64,000 bases of DNA from NCBI GenBank assembly GCA_963728195.1, contig CAVSIX010000001.1:23879-87878 (forward strand), read 5' to 3'. Source of the DNA: Sva-07 sp963728195. Lineage in GTDB: Bacteria > Actinomycetota > Acidimicrobiia > Acidimicrobiales > Ilumatobacteraceae. Shown piece by piece: positions 34,254 through 41,759 of the stretch. Both the position numbers and the translations under genes were made by a program. Positions within the stretch are counted from its first letter, which is position 1. Every line of letters starts with the position of its first letter. The notes below the pieces were generated by a model. That model had not been told where the DNA came from, did not search any database, and saw only the letters and a program-made list of their open reading frames with translations.

Positions 34254-34291
34254 GATGAGCGAGCGGACCAGATGCCGTCGTTCGGCTCGTC
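34254..34291 (-). repeat. degenerate, inverted copy of the 38-bp palindromic repeat (site D)
   Basis: These 38 nt align without gaps to the reverse complement of the family consensus at roughly three quarters of positions. The left arm GATGAGCGA is intact and the right arm reads TTCGGCTCGTC. It is the only copy in minus orientation and the only one in a divergent promoter region (uvrD2/uvrB). Confidence 0.5.
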
Positions 34292-34310
34292 GTGGAGCAC
34301 TGCGCCGGTA

Positions 34311-34334
34311 CGAACGTGCGTTCGCCGATAGGAT
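34311..34334 (+). promoter_or_regulatory. predicted LexA (SOS) box and -10 element of uvrB
   Basis: CGAACGTGCGTTCG at 34311-34324 is a perfect palindromic half-site pair matching the Gram-positive/actinobacterial LexA consensus GAAC-N4-GTTC. Four nt further is TAGGAT (34329-34334), then 7 nt to the uvrB ATG. LexA bound here would block the promoter. The same arrangement occurs upstream of uvrA. Confidence 0.8.
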
Positions 34335-34341
34335 GCACGGG

Positions 34342-36444
34342 ATGACCGACACTCCCACGCTGGCGGTTGCGCCCGACGAAGCGCTGTTGCACGAGGCTCC
34401 GGCGAGCAACTATGCAGCACTCGACGATGCGCGGTTCCGGGTCGTGTCCGACTTCGAGCCGGCCGGCGACCAGCCCGCCGCCATCGCCGCGCTCAGCAAG
34501 GGGATCGACGAGGGTCAACGCTTCCAGACACTGCTCGGCATCACCGGATCGGGCAAGTCGGCCACGATCGCCTGGACGATCGAGCAGACACAACGCCCGA
34601 CGTTGATCCTCGCACCCAACAAGTCGCTCGCCGCGCAGCTCGCACAGGAGATGCGCGAGTTCTTCCCCGACAACCGCGTCGAGTACTTCGTCAGCTACTA
34701 CGACTACTACCAGCCCGAGGCCTACATCCCGTCGAGCGACACCTACATCGAGAAGGACTCCTCGATCAATGACGAGATCGATCGGCTGCGCCACTCCGCC
34801 ACCGCTGCGCTGCTCACCCGGCGCGATGTCATCGTGGTCGCATCGGTGTCGTGCATCTACGGCATGGGGAACCCGGAGGAGTACCGGGGCAATCTCCTCG
34901 ACCTCAGCGTCGGCGTCGACTACGACATGCGCAACATCCTGCGTCGACTCGTCGACATGCAGTACGGGCGCAACGACATGACGCTCGGCCGCGGGAACTT
35001 CCGGGTGCGCGGCGACACGATCGAGGTCCATCCCGCCTACGAGGAGTCGGTGCTGCGCATCGAGATGTTCGGCGACACCGTCGACCGCATCACCACGATC
35101 GACCCGCTGACCGGCGAGCAACTCAGCGAACTGCAGCGCGCCCACGTGTTCCCCGCCACGCACTACGTCACCGGGCCCGAGCGGCTGCGTTCGGCGATGG
35201 CGGGTATCGAGGTCGAGTTGCAGGAACGACTGCAGTGGTTCGAGGAGAACGACAAGCTCCTCGAGGCGCAGCGACTGCGGATGCGCACGCAGTACGACCT
35301 CGAGATGATGAGCGAGGTGGGCTACTGCAACGGCATCGAGAACTACTCGATGCACATGGACGGCCGCGTGCCCGGCGAGCCGCCGTTCACCCTGCTCGAC
35401 TACTTCCCCGACGACTACCTCCTGGTGATCGACGAGAGCCACGTCGCCGTGCCGCAGCTCCACGGGCAGTTCGCCGGCGACCGCAGCCGCAAGGACATGC
35501 TCGTCGACCACGGATTCCGACTTCCGTCGGCGCGCGACAACCGGCCGCTCACCTTCGAAGAGGTGCTCGAGCGCGTCAATCAGTGCGTCTTCCTCTCGGC
35601 GACGCCCAGCGACTACGAGTTGCGGGTGTCGACGAACATCGTCGAGCAGATCGTCCGGCCGACCGGGCTCGTCGATCCGGAGGCCATCATCAAGCCCACC
35701 AAGGGCCAGATCGACGACCTGATGGAGATGGTCAACGACCGCATCGCCCGCGGCGACCGTGTGCTCGTCACGACGCTCACCAAGAAGATGGCCGAGGATC
35801 TCACCGACTACCTGCTCGAGCAGGGCCTTCGCGTGCGGTACCTGCACTCCAACATCGACACGATCCAGCGCATCGAGATCCTGCGGGGGCTGCGGCTCGG
35901 CGACTTCGACGTGCTCGTCGGCATCAACCTCCTGCGAGAAGGCCTCGACCTGCCCGAGGTGTCACTGGTGTGCATCCTCGACGCCGACAAAGAGGGGTTC
36001 CTGCGCTCGGAGACGTCACTGATCCAGACGATGGGGCGCGCCGCCCGCAACGTCGACGGTCAGGTCGTCATGTACGCCGACCGGGTCACCCGCTCGATGC
36101 AGGCGGCGATCGACGAGACGCAGCGCCGGCGCAAGGTGCAGATCGCCTACAACGAGGAGAACGGCATCAACCCGCAGACGATCCGCAAGGCCGTCGGCGA
36201 CATCCTCTCCCTGCTGCGCCCGGACGACACGGCTCCCGTTCCGGGCAAGGACCGGCGCCGCCAGCGCGAACGTGACAAGGTCCAGCGCGACCTCAAGTCG
36301 CTGCCGCAGCAGGAGCTGGCGCGGCTCGTCCAGACGCTGGAGGAGGAGATGCACGAAGCTTCGGCCGAACTCAAGTTCGAGTACGCGGCCAAGCTGCGCG
36401 ACGAGATCAACGACCTCCGCCGGGAATTACGCGACGCCCAGTAG
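34342..36444 (+). CDS. uvrB: excinuclease ABC subunit B
   Basis: UvrB is the damage-verifying helicase of nucleotide excision repair. The 700-residue protein has Walker A GITGSGKS near residue 70, the beta-hairpin segment YYDYYQPEAYIPSSDTYIEKD near 120, the Walker B box DESH near 363, motif V/VI LLREGLDLPEVSLV and QTMGRAARN near 562, and a C-terminal UVR motif (ELKFEYAAKLRDEINDLRREL) that binds UvrC. All family parts are present. ATG 34342 is preferred over the in-frame ATG 34333, because the latter lies inside the TAGGAT -10 element. The upstream SOS box predicts DNA-damage induction. Confidence 0.96.
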   Translation: MTDTPTLAVAPDEALLHEAPASNYAALDDARFRVVSDFEPAGDQPAAIAALSKGIDEGQRFQTLLGITGSGKSATIAWTIEQTQRPTLILAPNKSLAAQLAQEMREFFPDNRVEYFVSYYDYYQPEAYIPSSDTYIEKDSSINDEIDRLRHSATAALLTRRDVIVVASVSCIYGMGNPEEYRGNLLDLSVGVDYDMRNILRRLVDMQYGRNDMTLGRGNFRVRGDTIEVHPAYEESVLRIEMFGDTVDRITTIDPLTGEQLSELQRAHVFPATHYVTGPERLRSAMAGIEVELQERLQWFEENDKLLEAQRLRMRTQYDLEMMSEVGYCNGIENYSMHMDGRVPGEPPFTLLDYFPDDYLLVIDESHVAVPQLHGQFAGDRSRKDMLVDHGFRLPSARDNRPLTFEEVLERVNQCVFLSATPSDYELRVSTNIVEQIVRPTGLVDPEAIIKPTKGQIDDLMEMVNDRIARGDRVLVTTLTKKMAEDLTDYLLEQGLRVRYLHSNIDTIQRIEILRGLRLGDFDVLVGINLLREGLDLPEVSLVCILDADKEGFLRSETSLIQTMGRAARNVDGQVVMYADRVTRSMQAAIDETQRRRKVQIAYNEENGINPQTIRKAVGDILSLLRPDDTAPVPGKDRRRQRERDKVQRDLKSLPQQELARLVQTLEEEMHEASAELKFEYAAKLRDEINDLRRELRDAQ

Positions 36445-36462
36445 GCCAAGCCGGCCGCATCG

Positions 36463-36502
36463 TCCCGGCTCCCGGCTCCCGGCTCCCCGGCTCCCCGGCT
36501 CG
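36463..36502 (+). repeat. short tandem repeat, (CCCGGCT)n-type
   Basis: Five consecutive 7-8 nt units of CCCGGCT/CCCCGGCT lie just after the uvrB stop and about 55 nt before the cyclase gene start. A simple-sequence tract; no function assigned. The rest of the 112-nt gap holds TAGTGT (a possible -10) and the GAGGGG ribosome site. Confidence 0.75.
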
Positions 36503-36556
36503 CCAACTGCGGCGTGGACTAGTGTCACGCAGACGGCGAAATCCGAGGGGGTGATC

Positions 36557-39500
36557 GTGGCGGACGGGAGAATCGGGACGGCGACGGTCATGTTCACGGA
36601 CCTCGTCGCATCGACGCAGTTGCGCCAACGTCTCGGCGAGGACGCGGCCGAACTGCTCCGGGTGCAACACGATCGCCTGCTGACCGACCGTGTCGAGTCG
36701 AACGACGGCCGTGTGATCAAGCGGCTCGGCGATGGCGTCATGGCCTCGTTCGGGAGCTGTACCGACGCCCTGGCTGCTGCAGTTGCCATCCAGCAGGCGA
36801 TCGATCTCGACAACCGTCGGCCGGGTGGTGAGGACCTCGCGGTGCGCATCGGGATCTCTGTCGGCGACGTCACGTTCGACGGCGGGGACTGTTTCGGACT
36901 GGCGGTCGTGGAGGCGCAGCGGCTCGAATCGGCGGCCCAGCCGGGTGGGATCTGGTGCACCGACGTGGTGGCACACCTCGCCCGCGGGCGAGGTGGACGC
37001 ACGTTCGTGTCGCTCGGACAGCTGTCGCTGAAGGGTCTGACGGATCCTGTTGCAGTCAGCTCGGTGCCGTGGGAGCCGATCCGCGAGACATCCGACCCCG
37101 ACGTCGGCCTCCCCGCGGTGCTGGCCGGTTCCGGGTTCCCGTTCTCCGGCCGTGCGGACATCTTCGAGCAACTGCTCCAGTCGTGGAATGTCGGCGCGGC
37201 CGGAGGGTTCGCCGTCGCGCTGCTGGCGGGCGAGCCAGGTGCCGGCAAGACGCGGCTCGCCCAGGAGCTCGCCCGGCGCGTGCGCGAGGAGCGAGCGGTC
37301 GACGGCGTGCCGCCGCTCGTGCTGGCCGGGCGGTGCGACGAGGAGGGCGCTCCGTTCCAGCCATTCGGAACGGCGCTCGAGTTCTTCGTCCGCCAGGAGT
37401 CACCCGATCCGACGGCGCTCGGTGATTTCCCCGGCGACCTCGATCGCCTGGTGCCGCGATTGGGGGACCTCGTCGAGGGACTTCCTCCGCCTCTTCGTGA
37501 CGAGCCCGACGCCGAACGTCACCGTTTGTCCCTGGCGGTCGAGTCGTGGCTGTCGGTCGGCGGCGCCCAGCGGCCACGGCTTCTCGTGATCGACGACCTG
37601 CACTGGGCCGATCAGCCGACCTTGCTGTTGGTGAAGCACCTGATCCGGTTCCGGCCCAGGGGACTCGTCATCGTGGGGACCTACCGTGACACCGAGATCG
37701 ACCGGGCACACCCGTTGTCGGCGATGCTCAGCGAGTACCGCACGACGGGTGAGATCACACGGATCAAGGTCGCAGGGCTGGGGGTGGGCGGTGTCTGCGA
37801 ACTGCTCGAGCGTGCGGGCGGACACGGGCTCGACGACATCGGCCGGCAGTTCGCCGAACGGGTGCAACGCGAGACGTCCGGCAACCCGTTCTTCGTCGGC
37901 GAGGTGCTGCGCGATCTCATCGAGAACGGGACGCTGGTCCGACGCGATGGTCAGTGGACGAGCGAGTCGCAGGTGCACGAGGCAGGGATCTCCGAGGGGG
38001 TCCGGGAGGTCGTCGGCCAGCGGCTCCACCGCCTCGGCGAATCGGTCGAACAGGTGCTGCGCACGGCTGCCGTCATCGGCTTCGAGTTCGACGTCTCGCT
38101 GCTCGCCGACGTGCTCGGGTTCGGCGTGGAGGCCGTGCTGGACGCACTCGACGCAGCGACGGCCGCGAACCTGTTGATCGACGTGGGCGCCGACCGGCAC
38201 CGGTTCGCCCACGGACTCGTGCGAGAGACCCTCCACGGCGAACTCTCGTCGAGCCGTCGGAGCCGCGAGCACCGCAAGGTTGCGTTGGCGCTCGAGGCTC
38301 GACACGCCGGGTCGCTCGACGACATCACCGCCGATCTCGCCGCCCATTGGATCGAGGCCACCATCGGCGGTGACCGGGGACGGGCCGTCGAGCTCTCCGT
38401 GCGCGCTGCAGAGTTGGCCGCAGACCGTGGCGCCCACGAGAACGCCGCTCGATGGATCCGTCGAGCGCTCGAACTCATGGCCGACGACGATCGCGACTGG
38501 TCGGCGCAGTGTCGTCGCGTGCTCGTTCGCCTCGCCGAGGCCGAGGCGGTGTCGGGCATGGCGCCCGAGGCTCGGCTCCACGCGTTGGAAGCGGGACGAG
38601 CCGCAGTCGAGGCCGCCGATCCGGCGACCGCGGTGAGGGCGCTGCGTGTGCGCGCGCGACACAGCTTCAGTGCGAGCGATCCGGCCGACCCCGAGCGGGT
38701 GGAACTCCTCCGTGATGCGCTGTCGATGGCGTCGCTGGACACGTGGCAGCGGGCGGCGCTGCTCGGCGAGTTGGCGAAGGAGCTCATCTTCGAACGCGAT
38801 CTCGCCGGTCGACGCCGGGCCCTCGAGGATCGTGACGTCTTGCTGTTCGAACTCCCGCTCGTCGAGCGGGTGGAGCTCGTCGCCACCGCCGGAACGACCT
38901 CGTACATGTGGGCACCCCGATCGGTTCTCCAGCGGCAGGCCGACGAAGCGCTGGCGGTGCTCGACGACGCCCCGGCGATGCCTGCCTCGGTGCGCTGGCG
39001 AATCCTCGGACACCTCGCCTACACGGCGCTGCACCTCGGCGACCGGGCCGCTCTGGACGGCGCAATCGACGCCATGACGTCGCTCGGTCCGGAGATCGGT
39101 GCCGTGCGGATGTCGATGACGCGCCTCCACGAGACGATGCGGAGCATGGTCGATGGCGACGTGAGCGGCGCCGAGCAGAGTGCGAACGCGCTCGTCGCTC
39201 AGCTCGAACAGCTCGGTGTGCCCGAGGCGGTTTCGTATCGCTCGACGACGACCCTGGCCATCAACCGGGAACGGGGCACGCTCGGCGATCTCGGCCCGCT
39301 CATCGATGCCCTCGTCGTCGGTGCCCACCCGGTGGGACCCGAGCGGACCACGGCGGCGTTCGTCCGGATGCTTCGCGGTGATCTCGACATCGTGCGCGCC
39401 GCGCTGCACGACCTCGACGACCAGGAGTTCACGGACGACGCGACCGTGCAGCTGTGCGTGGCGTTCTGGGCGGAGATCGTGGCGGGCCTGCGCAGCAACG

Positions 39501-39859
39501 AGCATTGCGCTCGCTTCATCGGGTTGCTCGAGCCGGCGTCTGGGGTCAATCTGCTGATCGGTGGGATGTACCTCGGCCCCGTCGATCGGCTGCTCGCGCT
39601 CCTCCACGAGGCACGAGGCGATCATGGTCGAGCCGACGAGCTGTTCAACTCGGCAATCGCTCGACAATCGGCGCTCGGCAGCCGGCCCTGGGTGGTACGT
39701 ACCCAACTCGACTGGGCGTCCTCCTGCCTCGTCCGCGGTCAGCGCGAGCGAAGCGTTGCCCTTCTCGCCGCGGTCACCGACACCATCGGCGACCTCGACC
39801 TCGCCGACACGCGACGACGTCACGCCGAGTTGGTCGCACTGCTGGCCGTCGGCGCCTGA
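36557..39859 (+). CDS. class III nucleotide cyclase-like domain fused to AAA ATPase and TPR-like region
   Basis: The 1100-residue protein has an N-terminal class III cyclase domain (VMFTDLVASTQLR with the metal Asp, VIKRLGDGVMASFGS with the second Asp), then a P-loop ATPase (Walker A AGEPGAGKTRLAQELARR near 224, Walker B LLVIDDLHWADQPT near 342) of the AAA_16/STAND type, then a long helical region resembling TPR repeats. The cyclase segment AVVEAQRLESAAQ lacks the usual transition-state Asn (normally AVNxAxRL) though the Arg is kept, so activity may be weak or lost. GTG 36557 is preferred because GAGGGG lies 6 nt upstream. Probably a signalling or regulatory STAND protein. No DNA-binding C-terminal domain is recognised. 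Confidence 0.85.
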   Translation: MADGRIGTATVMFTDLVASTQLRQRLGEDAAELLRVQHDRLLTDRVESNDGRVIKRLGDGVMASFGSCTDALAAAVAIQQAIDLDNRRPGGEDLAVRIGISVGDVTFDGGDCFGLAVVEAQRLESAAQPGGIWCTDVVAHLARGRGGRTFVSLGQLSLKGLTDPVAVSSVPWEPIRETSDPDVGLPAVLAGSGFPFSGRADIFEQLLQSWNVGAAGGFAVALLAGEPGAGKTRLAQELARRVREERAVDGVPPLVLAGRCDEEGAPFQPFGTALEFFVRQESPDPTALGDFPGDLDRLVPRLGDLVEGLPPPLRDEPDAERHRLSLAVESWLSVGGAQRPRLLVIDDLHWADQPTLLLVKHLIRFRPRGLVIVGTYRDTEIDRAHPLSAMLSEYRTTGEITRIKVAGLGVGGVCELLERAGGHGLDDIGRQFAERVQRETSGNPFFVGEVLRDLIENGTLVRRDGQWTSESQVHEAGISEGVREVVGQRLHRLGESVEQVLRTAAVIGFEFDVSLLADVLGFGVEAVLDALDAATAANLLIDVGADRHRFAHGLVRETLHGELSSSRRSREHRKVALALEARHAGSLDDITADLAAHWIEATIGGDRGRAVELSVRAAELAADRGAHENAARWIRRALELMADDDRDWSAQCRRVLVRLAEAEAVSGMAPEARLHALEAGRAAVEAADPATAVRALRVRARHSFSASDPADPERVELLRDALSMASLDTWQRAALLGELAKELIFERDLAGRRRALEDRDVLLFELPLVERVELVATAGTTSYMWAPRSVLQRQADEALAVLDDAPAMPASVRWRILGHLAYTALHLGDRAALDGAIDAMTSLGPEIGAVRMSMTRLHETMRSMVDGDVSGAEQSANALVAQLEQLGVPEAVSYRSTTTLAINRERGTLGDLGPLIDALVVGAHPVGPERTTAAFVRMLRGDLDIVRAALHDLDDQEFTDDATVQLCVAFWAEIVAGLRSNEHCARFIGLLEPASGVNLLIGGMYLGPVDRLLALLHEARGDHGRADELFNSAIARQSALGSRPWVVRTQLDWASSCLVRGQRERSVALLAAVTDTIGDLDLADTRRRHAELVALLAVGA

Positions 39860-40070
39860 TGATGTGCGTTGCGGGAACGGACACTCATCCGATCGAGCCG
39901 GTGACGAGAGCCAGGCGACGAGCCAAGCGCCCGGATCCGGTCGGTTCGACTCGAGCGTCGCTGCCTTGCCGACGGTGAGCAGGTACGTCCCCTCGGCGAC
40001 GCTGCGCCAGGTGGGTGTGCGCCGCATCGACCGACGACGTTCGGAAGAAGTCGCTGTCGGCGGACTCCTC

Positions 40071-41639
40071 TCAACTCGGCGGACCGAGCCGGGCTTCGCG
40101 GAGGTCGAGGTCACGTTCGAGTCGTTGTGCCACGCGGTCGCTGATCTCACCTCGGTCACGGAGGTCCACGAGGGCGTCGCGCTGGGCCTGGATGACGTCG
40201 TGCAGGACCCGGCTGCGGTCCTGGTCGGGGTGGGCGTCGGTGTCCTCCGACTCCGCTCGTTGTTCGGCGAGGCGCTCCTCGAAGTGCCCGCGCAACCGAT
40301 CGAGCTGGGCGCCCGAGGCCCAGTCCGCCGTGTCGAGCTCGTCGATGCGGCGGAGTGCCGCCTCGTTGACGGCGACGCGGCCGTGGCGCCGCTCGCGCTC
40401 TTCGACGTCGCCGCCCTCGATGCCGAGGGCCCCGATGAGTGGCCGCAACGTGAGGCCTTGGCCGACGAGCGTGACGACGACCACGACGTAGGTGACGAAC
40501 ACGATCAGGTCTCGAGGATCGAAGACGTCACCGCCGTCGACGGTGAGCGGTAGGGCCAGCGCCGCCGCCAACGAGATCGCACCGCGCAGACCGGACCAGG
40601 CGATCACGGTGCGGGTGCGCCAGCTCCCGACCACCTCGCCGGATCTGCGGACGAGTTGCAGCAGCGACGTCCCGACCAGCACCCACACGAACCGGATGAC
40701 GACGACGGTGAGGGTGATTGCCAACGCCTCCTCGGTCAGCTGGATCAACGGCTGGTCCTGCACGGACTCGATGACCGGCCGCACCTCGAGGCCGACGAGG
40801 ATGAAGAGCAGACCGTTGAGCACGAAGACGCCGACGTTCCACACTGCGCTGGCCTGGAGCCGCGTCGACGGGGCCATGAACGACGCCCGGCGATGGCTGA
40901 CGTACAAGCCGGTCACCACCACTGCGAGGGGACCCGACATCGACAGCGCGTCGGCGGCGAGGTAGGCGACGAAGGGGGAGATCAACAAGATGGTGACCTC
41001 GACGGACGCATCGTCGACCCGGCGCATGACCTGCACGGTCACCCATCCGGCGACCAGTCCCAACGCACAGGACCCGGCGAACACGCCGACGAACGTCGCC
41101 GACGCGATACCGAGCGAGAAGTCGCCCGTGGTGGCCGCGGTGACGGCGAAGCTGTACACGACGAGCGCGGTGGCGTCGTTGACGAGGCCCTCGCCCTCGA
41201 TGATCGTCACGAGCCGGCGAGGTGCACCGAGCCGTGATGCGATCGACACGGCGGACACCGGGTCGGTGGGCGACAGCACGGCGCCGATGACGAAGGCGGC
41301 GGGCCATCCGAGGCCGGGGACGATCGCATGCGCGACGGCGGCGACGGCGACCGTCGTCGCGAGGACCAGGCCGATCGCGAGGAGTGAGATCGGTGTGATG
41401 TCGGCGCGAAAATCGCGCCACGAGGTGTCCCACGCCGCCGAGAACAGCAGCGGCGGCAGGAAGATCACGAGCACGACTTCTGGATCGAGCCGCACCTCCG
41501 GCACGCCCGGGATCAGCCCGAAGACGAGCCCCGCGAGCACGAGCACGATCGGATGCGGCAGTCGGAATCGCTGCGAGAGCACCACGACGCCGACGACCGC
41601 AGTCAGCAAGACGAGGACCAGCGCGACATCGGAGGGCAT
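40071..41639 (-). CDS. Na+/H+ antiporter, CPA1 (NhaP-type) family
   Basis: The 522-residue protein has about 12 membrane helices and a ~110-residue cytoplasmic C-terminal tail rich in Glu/Arg. CPA1 signatures include LVFGLIPGVPEV, the FLPPLLFSAAWD helix, GAVLSPTDPVSAVSIAS near residue 125, EGEGLVNDATALVVYS near 155 (ion-binding Asn-Asp) and WSGLRGAISLAAALALP near 355. It exchanges cytoplasmic Na+ (or K+) for protons. The 211-nt gap to the convergent cyclase gene holds no recognisable gene or clear terminator. The gene is divergent from uvrA. Confidence 0.93.
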   Translation of the reverse strand: MPSDVALVLVLLTAVVGVVVLSQRFRLPHPIVLVLAGLVFGLIPGVPEVRLDPEVVLVIFLPPLLFSAAWDTSWRDFRADITPISLLAIGLVLATTVAVAAVAHAIVPGLGWPAAFVIGAVLSPTDPVSAVSIASRLGAPRRLVTIIEGEGLVNDATALVVYSFAVTAATTGDFSLGIASATFVGVFAGSCALGLVAGWVTVQVMRRVDDASVEVTILLISPFVAYLAADALSMSGPLAVVVTGLYVSHRRASFMAPSTRLQASAVWNVGVFVLNGLLFILVGLEVRPVIESVQDQPLIQLTEEALAITLTVVVIRFVWVLVGTSLLQLVRRSGEVVGSWRTRTVIAWSGLRGAISLAAALALPLTVDGGDVFDPRDLIVFVTYVVVVVTLVGQGLTLRPLIGALGIEGGDVEERERRHGRVAVNEAALRRIDELDTADWASGAQLDRLRGHFEERLAEQRAESEDTDAHPDQDRSRVLHDVIQAQRDALVDLRDRGEISDRVAQRLERDLDLREARLGPPS

Positions 41640-41726
41640 CGGGATTCACACTCGCCTCCTACATGCCTCCCGCGAGCGGCCACGAAACCTCCCCGGTGGG
41701 TCGGTCCGGGGCCCGCCCCACTGCTC

Positions 41727-41750
41727 GGAACACATGTTCGGCGGTAGGAT
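41727..41750 (+). promoter_or_regulatory. predicted LexA (SOS) box and -10 element of uvrA
   Basis: GGAACACATGTTCG at 41727-41740 contains a perfect GAAC-ACAT-GTTC. Four nt further is TAGGAT (41745-41750), then 9 nt to the uvrA ATG. Box-to-hexamer spacing and the hexamer itself are identical to those at uvrB. Confidence 0.8.
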
Positions 41751-41759
41751 CGGACGTTG

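Noticed and set aside
34333..34335. ATG 34333 as the uvrB start
   Set aside because: It falls inside the TAGGAT -10 element, whose match with the uvrA promoter indicates transcription begins downstream, at ATG 34342.
39860..40070. Possible small gene between the cyclase and antiporter genes
   Set aside because: Short frames on both strands have no ribosome site or promoter, and no family resemblance. The gap is treated as non-coding.
37400..40159. Very long open frame (919 codons) on the minus strand
   Set aside because: It lies antisense to the cyclase-STAND gene, which has clear motifs; the antisense frame is an artefact of high GC codon use.
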